Part shown: in pieces, positions 32,789 to 41,450 of the stretch
Layout of the letters: each line of letters begins with the position of its first letter
Position numbering within the stretch: position 1 is the stretch's first letter
Source: CAZLMW01 sp964560875
Lineage (GTDB): Bacteria > Myxococcota_A > UBA9042
Assembly: GCA_964560875.1 (NCBI GenBank)
Contig: CAZLMW010000002.1
Span: 1-64,000, forward strand
DNA: 64,000 nt
Reading direction: 5' to 3'
Translations under genes and position numbers: made by a program
The notes under the pieces: generated by a model
What the model was told of the DNA's origin: nothing
What the model saw: only the letters and a program-made list of their open reading frames with translations
Database searches by the model: none

Positions 32789-35458
32789 ATGGCCGATATC
32801 AAAGACCTTGTCGAGCGCGCCACCACACCCGACGGCGAGCCTGTCGACGCCCCGAACGTCCCTGCGGCCGACACCGTCACAGCCAGCCCAGCTGCCGCGA
32901 GCCCAGCCGCACCAAACCCAGCTGCACCAATCCCGGCCGCACCAGTCCCGGCCGCACCAGTCCCGGCCGCACCAAGGACAGCCGCGGTCGACCTCGGTGA
33001 CGGCGCCGACGACTACGACGCTGATTCCATCAAGGTCCTCGAAGGCCTCGAGGCCGTACGCAAGCGCCCCGGCATGTACATCGGCGACACGGACGACGGA
33101 TCGGGCCTTCACCACATGGTGTTTGAAGTCGTCGATAACTCCGTCGACGAATCGCTCGCCGGCTACTGCGACACGATCGTGATCACCCTCCATCTGGACG
33201 GATCATGCTCGATCCAGGACAACGGCCGCGGCATTCCCGTTGGTGACTACGGCGATGGACGTTCGGCGGCGGAAGTGGCGCTGACCGAGCTGCACGCCGG
33301 CGGCAAGTTCGACCAGAACAGCTACAAGGTATCGGGCGGCCTCCACGGCGTCGGCGTTTCGGTGGTCAACGCGCTGTCGGAGTGGCTCGAGCTCACGATC
33401 GAACGCGAAGGCTACATGTTCCAGCAGCGCTTCGCCCAAGGCGATCCTGTCGCGCCGCTCGCAAAGGTGAAGCCGTCCGAGGCCACCGGCACCCGCGTTC
33501 ACTTCAAGCCCGATCCCGACGTCTTTTCGATGGTCGACTTCACCTACGAGACGCTGTCGCACCGCTTTCGCGAGATGGCCTACCTCAACCACGGCCTGTC
33601 GATCCGTGTCGCCGACGAGCGCGACGACAAAGAGCAGGTTTTCCACTTCGAGGGCGGCATCCGCTCGTTCGTGGAGCATCTCAACAAGAACAAGCAGACG
33701 CTTCATGAAGCGCCGATCTACATCTCCGACCAGCGCATCTTCGGAGAGGGCCGCGAGATGAGCGTCGAGCTCGCCCTGCAGTGGTCCAGCGCCTACAACG
33801 AGCAGGTCGTTTGCTTCACCAACAACATCCGAAATCGCGATGGCGGCACCCACATGACCGGCTTCCGTGGCGCGGTCACGCGGGTGATCAACGACTACGC
33901 GGAGAAGGAAGGCCTGCTCAAGAAATTCAAGGGCTCCCTTTCCGGCGACGACATTCGCGAAGGCGTCATCGCCGTCATTTCGGTGAAACTGCCCGACCCG
34001 AAGTTCAGCTCGCAGACCAAGGACAAGCTCGTCAGCTCGGAGGTCACCCCGGTCGTCAGCTCGGTCGTGCATGACAAACTGAGCGATTTCCTGGTCGAAA
34101 ACCCATCGGACGCCAAGAAGATCGTCGGCAAAGCCGTGGACTCGGCGCGCGCTCGCGAGGCGGCACGAAAGGCCCGCGACATGGTGCGCCGCAAAGGCGT
34201 TTTGGAGACGGGATCGTTGCCCGGCAAGCTCGCCGACTGCCAGGAACGTGATCCGCGCAAATGCGAACTGTTCATCGTCGAGGGCGAGTCCGCGGGTGGT
34301 TCGGCCAAGGGCGGTCGCGAACGTCTGTACCAGGCGATCCTCCCGTTGCGCGGCAAGATCCTCAACGTCGAGCGCGCTCGCTACGATCGCATGCTGAGCA
34401 GTGATGCGATCATGACGCTCATTACGGCGCTCGGAGCCGGGATCGGGCCCGACAGCTACGACATCGACAAGCTGCGATACCACCGCATCATTATCATGAC
34501 GGATGCGGACGTGGACGGCCTGCACATTCGCACGCTGCTGCTGACGTTCTTCTTCCGCCAGTACCCCGAAATCATCGAGCGTGGCTACCTCTACATCGCA
34601 CAGCCGCCCCTGTATCGGGCCAAACGAGGCAAGACCGAACGCTATTTGCTCGACGACACCGCGCGCGTCGCCTACCTGCTCGACACGGGCACCGACAAAG
34701 TGACCGTGCAGTCCGAGAGTCACGCCGACCTTACCGGCGACGAGTTCAAGTTGCTGCTGCGCCGAATCATCGAGTTTCGCGACGTACTGGGCCGCATGGT
34801 CAGCCGCCTTGGCCCCGCAACCGACGAGCGCGTCGTGCGTGCATTCGTCCTGGGGGCGCCGCTCGAAGCCGCCGATCTCGCCGACCGGGATCGTCTCCAG
34901 GGTCGCATGGACGCCGCTCGTACATGGCTCGCCGAACACTACCCCACGATGATCGGACCCGAGATGTCGATCGTGGACCTGGACGAGGCCCATCGGATCG
35001 ACGAGAGCGACCTCTACGGCGTCGTCGTTGACTCCAAGGTCAGCGGTGTCGCTCGCCACACGCGCATCGGCTCCCGCATGTTGCGTGGCTCGGACTACAA
35101 GCTGCTCCGCCAGCGGATCGGAGAGGTCTATGAGCGGCTCGGAAACGGTCCGTACAAGGTCACCAAGGGGACCGATGACCCGCGCACGGAAGCGGACTTC
35201 GAGAGCCTGCTCGACGCGATCTTCGAGCTCGGCATGAAGGGTGTGCAGCTCAATCGGTTCAAGGGCCTCGGCGAAATGAACCCCGAGCAGCTGTGGGAAA
35301 CCACGATGGATCCGAGCAAACGCACGATCCTGCAGGTGCGCATCGACGACGCGATCGAAGCTGACGCGATCTTCAGCATCCTGATGGGCGATCTCGTCGA
35401 GCCGCGCCGCGAGTTCATCACCGCCAACGCGCTGACCGTCCGCAACCTCGACCTGTAG
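32789..35458 (+). CDS. gyrB: DNA gyrase subunit B with N-terminal extension
   Basis: 889 residues, ATPase subunit of the type II topoisomerase that introduces negative supercoils. The GHKL domain starts near residue 75 (SIKVLEGLEAVRKRPGMYIG), with ATP site DNGRGIP and the loop GGLHGVGVSVVNALS. The TOPRIM domain has VEGESAGGSA and MTDADVDGLHIRTLL; the enterobacterial-type insert follows and the protein ends PRREFITANALTVRNLDL. The first ~70 residues are extra: an Ala/Pro tail made of six PAAPx repeats. EGESAGG has Glu where most GyrB have Asp, and DGLH has Leu where Ser is usual. GAGGA precedes ATG 32789. Confidence 0.97.
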   Translation: MADIKDLVERATTPDGEPVDAPNVPAADTVTASPAAASPAAPNPAAPIPAAPVPAAPVPAAPRTAAVDLGDGADDYDADSIKVLEGLEAVRKRPGMYIGDTDDGSGLHHMVFEVVDNSVDESLAGYCDTIVITLHLDGSCSIQDNGRGIPVGDYGDGRSAAEVALTELHAGGKFDQNSYKVSGGLHGVGVSVVNALSEWLELTIEREGYMFQQRFAQGDPVAPLAKVKPSEATGTRVHFKPDPDVFSMVDFTYETLSHRFREMAYLNHGLSIRVADERDDKEQVFHFEGGIRSFVEHLNKNKQTLHEAPIYISDQRIFGEGREMSVELALQWSSAYNEQVVCFTNNIRNRDGGTHMTGFRGAVTRVINDYAEKEGLLKKFKGSLSGDDIREGVIAVISVKLPDPKFSSQTKDKLVSSEVTPVVSSVVHDKLSDFLVENPSDAKKIVGKAVDSARAREAARKARDMVRRKGVLETGSLPGKLADCQERDPRKCELFIVEGESAGGSAKGGRERLYQAILPLRGKILNVERARYDRMLSSDAIMTLITALGAGIGPDSYDIDKLRYHRIIIMTDADVDGLHIRTLLLTFFFRQYPEIIERGYLYIAQPPLYRAKRGKTERYLLDDTARVAYLLDTGTDKVTVQSESHADLTGDEFKLLLRRIIEFRDVLGRMVSRLGPATDERVVRAFVLGAPLEAADLADRDRLQGRMDAARTWLAEHYPTMIGPEMSIVDLDEAHRIDESDLYGVVVDSKVSGVARHTRIGSRMLRGSDYKLLRQRIGEVYERLGNGPYKVTKGTDDPRTEADFESLLDAIFELGMKGVQLNRFKGLGEMNPEQLWETTMDPSKRTILQVRIDDAIEADAIFSILMGDLVEPRREFITANALTVRNLDL
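32887..32976 (+). repeat. 15-bp coding minisatellite in gyrB, 6 units
   Basis: Six consecutive 15-base units close to CCCGGCCGCACCAGT (two identical, the rest with few changes) encode the PAAPx repeats of the GyrB N-terminal tail. Similar in length to the minisatellite at 27425-27499. Confidence 0.88.
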
Positions 35459-35488
35459 ACCCAGGCCGGCGAGATTGAAACGCGCGCC

Positions 35489-38470
35489 CTACGAGGGCGG
35501 TACGGGCAGCTTGCGAATCGAGCCGTCCCACGCCGCGACGTATACTTCCATTCCGTCGTTGCTGAAGCGCAGGAACTTGGGCGCGACGTGAAAGTCGGCG
35601 CGTTCGCAGACGATGTCGCCTGACTCGATGTTCCAGACGCGGGCGCGCTTGTCGTCGCTCACCGTAGCGATGTGTTCGCAGTCGTTGTCGATCGCGACGC
35701 CCGAGACGATGTCGTCGTGCGCGTCAAGCTTCAGTTCGATGTGGCCGTTGGCCGCTGCCCAGACGACGACCTTGCCGTCCCAGCCCCCCGACACGATGAA
35801 CTTCCTGTTGCGAGACAGGGCCAGCGCGCCGATCGCGCCGTCGTGGTAGCGCTTGGTGAGCCGTCCACCACCGCCGACCGGATCCCAGGTTCGCACCGCG
35901 CCGTCTTCACCCGCCGTCGCGATGACGCGTCGTGAACTTGCCGCCGCGGCCGCCGTGACCGCGCCCTGGTGGGCAGACAGCGTGCGTCGAACCTCGAGTG
36001 AGGGCAGCTTCACAAGGTGGGCGGAACCGTTGCGACAACCGATTATGCAGAGTCGACCGTCGCTGCACATCGCCATCGACGTGACGCCGCTGTGCAGGTC
36101 GAGATCCGCGACAACCGTTCCGTCCGCAGGAGACCAGGCGCGGACCTCGCCGTTGCTGTCGGCGGTTACGACTGTGCGCCCGTCCGGCGTCGCGGCGACC
36201 GCGGAAACGAGCCCGCCGTGTTCACCAACCTCGATCTCGTCGCTCCACATCGAGAGGGGTGCCGCTTGCTCACCGAATGTCAGCGACCGCACGAGCCGCA
36301 CGTCACCGGCTGCGTTGCCGTAGACCAGGCTGGATGCGTCATCGGAGATGAACATCGCCGAGACTGAGTTGCGCGCCGCGGCCGTTCGTCCGCTGCTGTT
36401 GCGGCGCCGCAGATTCTGGGTCATGCGTGCGAGGTCGGCCGACAACCGTGCGCCCAGCGGTGCGCCTGAGAACGGGTTGGCATCGGGCGCAGACCGCCGT
36501 CCGCCGCCGAGCATGCTGGCAGCGGCAAGAAGTTCCGCGGCCGCTGCTCCGACCCGGCGTTGCGCAAAACCGCCGAGCCTATCGTCGACCCCGCGGTTGA
36601 TCCGGCGCTCGATCTCGACATGTACGACGGGCCCTTCGTCGTCGTCGACCTCCATTACGTCGGCTTCTGACCCGATCACGCCACCGATCGTGACAACCGA
36701 GCTGTCCATCGCGGCGGCTGGTTCGTTGTCGTCCGGGTCGGCGGTGTCGGCGTCGACGAGCCCAGTGTCTGCGGACTCAGCGTCTTCGGGTTCGCCGTTC
36801 CAGCCGCCTGAATAACGCGCGCTGGATTCGTCGCGCGGAGGTCCCGAAGGCTTGTCCGGCGTGGCACGTTGCCGGGCGATGTACGGATCTGTTGTCGGTT
36901 TGGCTGCGGTCGGCGCCGATGGCGCGCTCGTGTCGTCGGCGTCGGTGATGATCGGTGGCGCGTCGGCGAGTCGTCCGTCGCGACGCATGGCGGAGACCAT
37001 CGCAGGCTCGCCAGCGATCATGGTGGCCGCATCCAGCCCGTCGTCGACCGTCGCCGGGGCACGTTCCACCGTGCGGGCGTCTTCGCCGATGTCGTGTCCG
37101 GTCACACGCACCCGCTCGCTCGGGCGAGAGACGGGCGGTGGCGGTGCCACGGGCGGAGGCGGATCGAGGTCCTGGGCCGGATGGCCAATCTCGAGGATCG
37201 CGCTGTCTGTCAGCTCGTGGAGCTGTTCGGCGTCCAACATCTGCGTGGGCGCATCCACGCCGCGTCGCACCTGCTCGGACGCCACGTCGTCCAGCATCGC
37301 AGAGGTGCCAATCGCCGTCCTTTCGCCGCTATCCATGCCGACGACGCGCTGCTGGCCCGTCCGTACGACGACGTCGGAGCGGCCAGGAGGCTTGCTGGGC
37401 GCCGGCTTTGGTGCGTCGGCCATCGAACTCACGGCCTGGGTGTGCGGATGCGCTGTGCCTCGCTGTTTAACGACGCCCGCTCCGGCCTTCCGTTCGCGCC
37501 ATGACCCCTTGCCCGACGACAGCGGTGGCGACGTGACCTTCTCCGAGCGACGAGACCGCGGGTTGAGCACTTCGTAGACACCGCTCGGCTGCAGGTCGAT
37601 GCCGCGCTGCAGGGCTTCCCGCATCTGCTGCGCATCGTCCCATCGTTCGTCGGGCATCTTCGCCAGCGAGCGCTCGATAACGTGGGCGATCGCGGGGCGC
37701 ACTTTGCCCGGGGCGCGCTCCTCGATGGGGGTGATGGGGTCGGTTACATGCTGCATGACGATCGTCAGCGGGTTGTCCCCCGAAAACGGCAGCGTCCCAG
37801 TCACCGCTTCGTACAGGCAGACGCCAAGCGCATAGAGATCTGTCCGCGCATCAACCGGCGTGCCCATCGCTTGTTCGGGGCTCATGTGCGTCGGCGTGCC
37901 AAGGGCCTTGCCGGCCTGGGTCATCGACGCATCGATGTCCTTGACGATGCCGAAATCGAGCACCTTCACGATGCGGTCGCCGCCCGCTACCTCGTGCAAG
38001 AAGATATTCGCCGGCTTCAAATCGCGATGCACCAACCCGTGGGCGTGCGCTTCACCGAGGCTGCGCAGCACCGCGATACCGACATTGGCCGCCTGCACGT
38101 CGGGCATCGCCGTGCCCTCGCGCGCGTTGTGCATAAAGAGGTCTTGCAGCGTTTCGCCGACCAGCCTCTCCATCGCGAGGAAGAGCTGCCCGCCGTCGGT
38201 CTCGCCGAAGTCAAAAACGCGCACCGTGTTCGGGTGGGAAAGGCGAGACGTCGTCGCCGCTTCCTGGAAGAACCGCCGCTGCAGCTCATCGTCGCTGGCG
38301 TCCGGCCTGTCTGAGAGCACTTTGACAGCGACCGGGTGGCCAGTCGTGACGTGCATCGCGTCGTAAACGGTGCCGAAGCCGCCTTGGCCGAGCACGCCCG
38401 TCACGCGATAGCGCCCGCCGATTACCTCGCCTTCGTCAATCCTTCCGCTCGCGCTCGCGACTCGTCGCAT
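35489..38470 (-). CDS. Ser/Thr protein kinase fused to WD40 propeller
   Basis: 993 residues. The kinase domain (about 20-285) is complete: GQGGFGTV (28-35), VAVKVL, HRDLKPANIFL, DFGIVKD, GTPTHMSPEQ, DLYALGVCLYE. The middle (~300-690) is a low-complexity, Pro/Asp/Arg-rich linker with several short hydrophobic-free segments. The C-terminal ~290 residues are about seven WD40-type blades (VTADSNGEVRAWS, IATAGEDGAVRTWD, IVSGGWDGKVVVWA, IATVSDDKRARVWN). No membrane helix is seen, so it is a cytoplasmic kinase with a protein-binding propeller. The stop is convergent with gyrB, 30 bases away. Confidence 0.93.
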   Translation of the reverse strand: MRRVASASGRIDEGEVIGGRYRVTGVLGQGGFGTVYDAMHVTTGHPVAVKVLSDRPDASDDELQRRFFQEAATTSRLSHPNTVRVFDFGETDGGQLFLAMERLVGETLQDLFMHNAREGTAMPDVQAANVGIAVLRSLGEAHAHGLVHRDLKPANIFLHEVAGGDRIVKVLDFGIVKDIDASMTQAGKALGTPTHMSPEQAMGTPVDARTDLYALGVCLYEAVTGTLPFSGDNPLTIVMQHVTDPITPIEERAPGKVRPAIAHVIERSLAKMPDERWDDAQQMREALQRGIDLQPSGVYEVLNPRSRRSEKVTSPPLSSGKGSWRERKAGAGVVKQRGTAHPHTQAVSSMADAPKPAPSKPPGRSDVVVRTGQQRVVGMDSGERTAIGTSAMLDDVASEQVRRGVDAPTQMLDAEQLHELTDSAILEIGHPAQDLDPPPPVAPPPPVSRPSERVRVTGHDIGEDARTVERAPATVDDGLDAATMIAGEPAMVSAMRRDGRLADAPPIITDADDTSAPSAPTAAKPTTDPYIARQRATPDKPSGPPRDESSARYSGGWNGEPEDAESADTGLVDADTADPDDNEPAAAMDSSVVTIGGVIGSEADVMEVDDDEGPVVHVEIERRINRGVDDRLGGFAQRRVGAAAAELLAAASMLGGGRRSAPDANPFSGAPLGARLSADLARMTQNLRRRNSSGRTAAARNSVSAMFISDDASSLVYGNAAGDVRLVRSLTFGEQAAPLSMWSDEIEVGEHGGLVSAVAATPDGRTVVTADSNGEVRAWSPADGTVVADLDLHSGVTSMAMCSDGRLCIIGCRNGSAHLVKLPSLEVRRTLSAHQGAVTAAAAASSRRVIATAGEDGAVRTWDPVGGGGRLTKRYHDGAIGALALSRNRKFIVSGGWDGKVVVWAAANGHIELKLDAHDDIVSGVAIDNDCEHIATVSDDKRARVWNIESGDIVCERADFHVAPKFLRFSNDGMEVYVAAWDGSIRKLPVPPS

Positions 38471-38500
38471 TGGGTCGATCGTCCTCGTGCGTTGCCGCCG

Positions 38501-41182
38501 CTATTTCAGCGAATAGCTGCACTTGCCGCCGGTGCAGTTGTCGATGCTGAACGTGTGGCCGTCGTTGCAGTCCGTGGACTTGGCGCAGCTGTAGTCGGCG
38601 CATGTTCGAACGACGCTCACCTCATCCACATACACGCCTTCGCCTGTGTTGGCGACCGCGTCGTTGGTGTCGAATTCCCACTGGATCTGGACCTTTCGGC
38701 CCGCCCATGCGCTCAGGTTGACGGTGTGTTCGGCCCAGGTCTTGACCTTGAAGCCCTTGGCGTTCTTGCGCCACACGGTCCATTTCTTGGCGCCCTCGAT
38801 GACGTAAACGTCGAGTCTGTCGTACGACGTGCTTGACTCGCTGTCCATGTAGAGCGCGAACTTCAACACGGTCTTGTCGGCCTTGGGAATCGTCAACGTC
38901 GTCGTCGTCGCGGTGCCCTTGCTCTTGCCGTCGTTGAAGTTCTTCTTGGCCGGGTTGCCGTAGTACAGCGCCCCTTTGCCCTTGAATGCGCGCTGGCCAA
39001 CGACCGCTTGCCATTTGCTGGTCGTCAGGGAGCTCACCAGCTTGAATCCGCCGAGGTCCTTGCCTTCAAATCCCACGGACAACATCCCCTTTTCGCAGCA
39101 GCCCTTGGCCCCGGTCGGCGTCCAGCTGCACAGGTTCTTGGCGCACTTGTCGGTGGTGCACTTGTCGTCGCCGTCGTCGCAGTCCTTGTCGGATTTGCAG
39201 CACTGGTTCTTATGGCTGCACTTGAGGTCGATGCACACGTCGATCGTGCACTTATCACTGTCGTCGCAGTCGAGCTTGCCCACGCAGCAATCGGGTGACG
39301 TCTTGGTGTGCTGGCAGGGCAGGCCGACGGCCGGGCAGGCATCGATCGTGCACGGGTTGCTGTCGTCGCAGTCGGCCACGGCGTTGCAGCACTGCGTCGG
39401 CGGCTTCTTGGGGTGCACGCACAACGAATTGACGCAGGCGTCGGTCGTGCAGACGTTCTTGTCGTCGCACTCGGTGTTGTTGTGGCAGCAGTTCTTCTTC
39501 TTGATGTGCTTGCAGGTGTTGCCCGAGCAGTAGTCGGTCGTGCACTTGTCGCCGTCGTCGCAGCTCTTGTGGTCGGCGTATTCGCAGTACTCGGTGTCGG
39601 CCGCATACACGCATTTGCCGCCGATACATGCCTCGGTCGACGCGGCGAGGAAGTCGTTGCACTGGCTCTTGGTCACGCAGCTCTTCGCCTTGCACGTGCT
39701 CGTGAACCGCACGTCGTCGATGCGGAAGAAGGCCGTCGGCTGTAGCTTGCTCGAGGGCTGAACGTCGAGGATCAACTGCACCTTTCGGGTGCTGGCCCGC
39801 GCCGCAAACGCCGACAGGTCGATGGTCCGCAGCTGCCAGGACGGGTACGTGCCGTAGATCTCGAGCAAGTGCCACTCGCCAGCGGCTGTCCGCAGACGTA
39901 CCCGGAAGCGCTCCTTCGGGCTGAGCGGCCCGGGTTGAGCCAGGAACCAGAAACGCACGGAGACTTGTGTCGCGGCGGGCAGCTCGACCGGATCGAAGAT
40001 GATGCGCGCCACGGGGCTGCCACCAGCGATTTGTTTGGACGCGCCCTCGTACTTGAGCGACGCGGCGCCGACCTTCGCCGTGTTGGCGGTCGTATCGAGC
40101 TTCCAGCGACCGTTTGTGCCGGGCAGCAGCTTGTAGCCGAGCTTATCGGCCTTTTCGAAGCTCGTGCCTCCGACCAACGGGTTGCAGCACCCCGCCTTTC
40201 CGGTCGGTTTGGCTGCGCAGAGCGAATTGGTGCACGTGACCGCGGCGCACAGCCCGATCGCGCCGCCCTTGTTGCAGTCGGAGTTGGCGCTGCAGCAGGT
40301 CACGTCGTAGCCGCATTTACCGCCGATGCAGTGGTCGAGCGTGCAGTTGTCGCCGTCGTGGCAGTCCGCTTTTGTCGCGCAGCAGCCGGCGCCCGGTTTG
40401 TAGATGTTCGCGCATGCGCCGGTGGCGACGCTGCATTGGTCGGTCGTGCAGCCGTTGCCGTCGTCGCAGTCGAGATCGGCCTTGCAGCAGCCGAACACCG
40501 GTTGGGTCTGGCAGACGCCGCCGACGCAGCTGTGAACGGTGCAGGGGCTGTCATCTTCGCAGTCGATCGGCTTTTCGCAGCACTGCACGCCGGGTCCGGG
40601 ACCGTCGTGTTTGCAGCCGGTCTTCGGATCGCAGCTGTCCTTGGTGCAGGACTTGCCGTCGTCGCAGCTCGCCGGTGAGCTCACGCAACCCTTGATGGGC
40701 GAGCAGCCGTCGGCGGTGCAGGCGTCGTCGTCCGCGCAATCGAGCACCTTGTCGACCACGCAGCCCTCGCCCTTCTGGCAGACATTGATGGTGCAGATGT
40801 TGTTGTCGTCGCACGGGTCCTTGATGTGCTTGCAGGAGCCGGTCGTGATGTCGCACAGGTCCTTTGTGCAGTCGTCGTCGTCTTTGCAGTCCTTGACGTC
40901 GTTGCTGCAGCCCGTGTGCGGGTCGCAGTCGTCGGCGGTGCACGGGTTGCCGTCGTCGCACATCGTCGGGCCGCCGGCGCACTTGCCGGTCCAGACCTTC
41001 GTGTCTTTCTTCTTGGTTGTGCCGGCGTCGTCCGGACCCGTGTCCTCTTCCGCGGCATCGGCGGCGTCGGCGCCAACATTGGGCTCCTCTTCAACCGAAC
41101 AGGAGGCGAGAGAGAGCATGAATGCGAGCGAAACCGCGCGGACAGGTGTCGCCAGCGAAAATCGGGCGGTGCGGCGGGTCAA
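38501..41182 (-). CDS. Dicty-repeat Cys-rich lipoprotein with two jelly-roll domains
   Basis: 893 residues from TTG 41182 (GGAG upstream); ATG 41119 is a shorter alternative. The signal peptide ends in the lipobox LSLASC. An acidic linker leads to about eight repeats of the form CDDGxxCTxDxCxxxxGC, a jelly-roll or MAM-like domain (about 330-480), about five more repeats and a second such domain (about 700-850), then a last degenerate repeat. The repeats match Dictyostelium CTDC repeats of Myxococcota and are probably disulfide-rich, calcium-binding stalks. The role at the cell surface is inferred. Confidence 0.85.
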   Translation of the reverse strand: MTRRTARFSLATPVRAVSLAFMLSLASCSVEEEPNVGADAADAAEEDTGPDDAGTTKKKDTKVWTGKCAGGPTMCDDGNPCTADDCDPHTGCSNDVKDCKDDDDCTKDLCDITTGSCKHIKDPCDDNNICTINVCQKGEGCVVDKVLDCADDDACTADGCSPIKGCVSSPASCDDGKSCTKDSCDPKTGCKHDGPGPGVQCCEKPIDCEDDSPCTVHSCVGGVCQTQPVFGCCKADLDCDDGNGCTTDQCSVATGACANIYKPGAGCCATKADCHDGDNCTLDHCIGGKCGYDVTCCSANSDCNKGGAIGLCAAVTCTNSLCAAKPTGKAGCCNPLVGGTSFEKADKLGYKLLPGTNGRWKLDTTANTAKVGAASLKYEGASKQIAGGSPVARIIFDPVELPAATQVSVRFWFLAQPGPLSPKERFRVRLRTAAGEWHLLEIYGTYPSWQLRTIDLSAFAARASTRKVQLILDVQPSSKLQPTAFFRIDDVRFTSTCKAKSCVTKSQCNDFLAASTEACIGGKCVYAADTEYCEYADHKSCDDGDKCTTDYCSGNTCKHIKKKNCCHNNTECDDKNVCTTDACVNSLCVHPKKPPTQCCNAVADCDDSNPCTIDACPAVGLPCQHTKTSPDCCVGKLDCDDSDKCTIDVCIDLKCSHKNQCCKSDKDCDDGDDKCTTDKCAKNLCSWTPTGAKGCCEKGMLSVGFEGKDLGGFKLVSSLTTSKWQAVVGQRAFKGKGALYYGNPAKKNFNDGKSKGTATTTTLTIPKADKTVLKFALYMDSESSTSYDRLDVYVIEGAKKWTVWRKNAKGFKVKTWAEHTVNLSAWAGRKVQIQWEFDTNDAVANTGEGVYVDEVSVVRTCADYSCAKSTDCNDGHTFSIDNCTGGKCSYSLK

Positions 41183-41260
41183 TGCGGGCTCCGAGGTCGA
41201 GGCGGGACTATACCGGTCACGCCTGCGCCCCGGCAACCGTGCCGGCAATTGGGCTCGTAT

Positions 41261-41277
41261 GTTGAAAAAATCAACAA
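41261..41277. promoter_or_regulatory. Palindromic operator-like site
   Basis: TGTTGA-AAAAA-TCAACA, a perfect 6-bp inverted repeat with a five-base A tract, sits between two divergent surface-protein genes. It overlaps the first of two CAACAAT direct repeats (41273-41279 and 41293-41299, 20 bases apart). This AT-rich patch in GC-rich DNA looks like a regulator binding site or promoter. Confidence 0.5.
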
Positions 41278-41450
41278 TGTGGTGAAAAACGCAACAATAC
41301 CGGCCGAGAGCCCGCGCCGCACGTCCGAGATTAACTGCTCTGATTTCCAACGATTGTGAGTTTTTCGCGGCCGTGGCACGGCCCTTGGATCTTGTAGGAA
41401 CTGCCCAGGACCTCCAACGGTGCGGAATCCGACCTGGGCGGGAGGCTCTC

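Noticed and set aside
41374..41389. Sigma-54 promoter-like TGGCACGGCCCTTGGA
   Set aside because: The required GC at the -12 element reads GG, so the match is not good enough.
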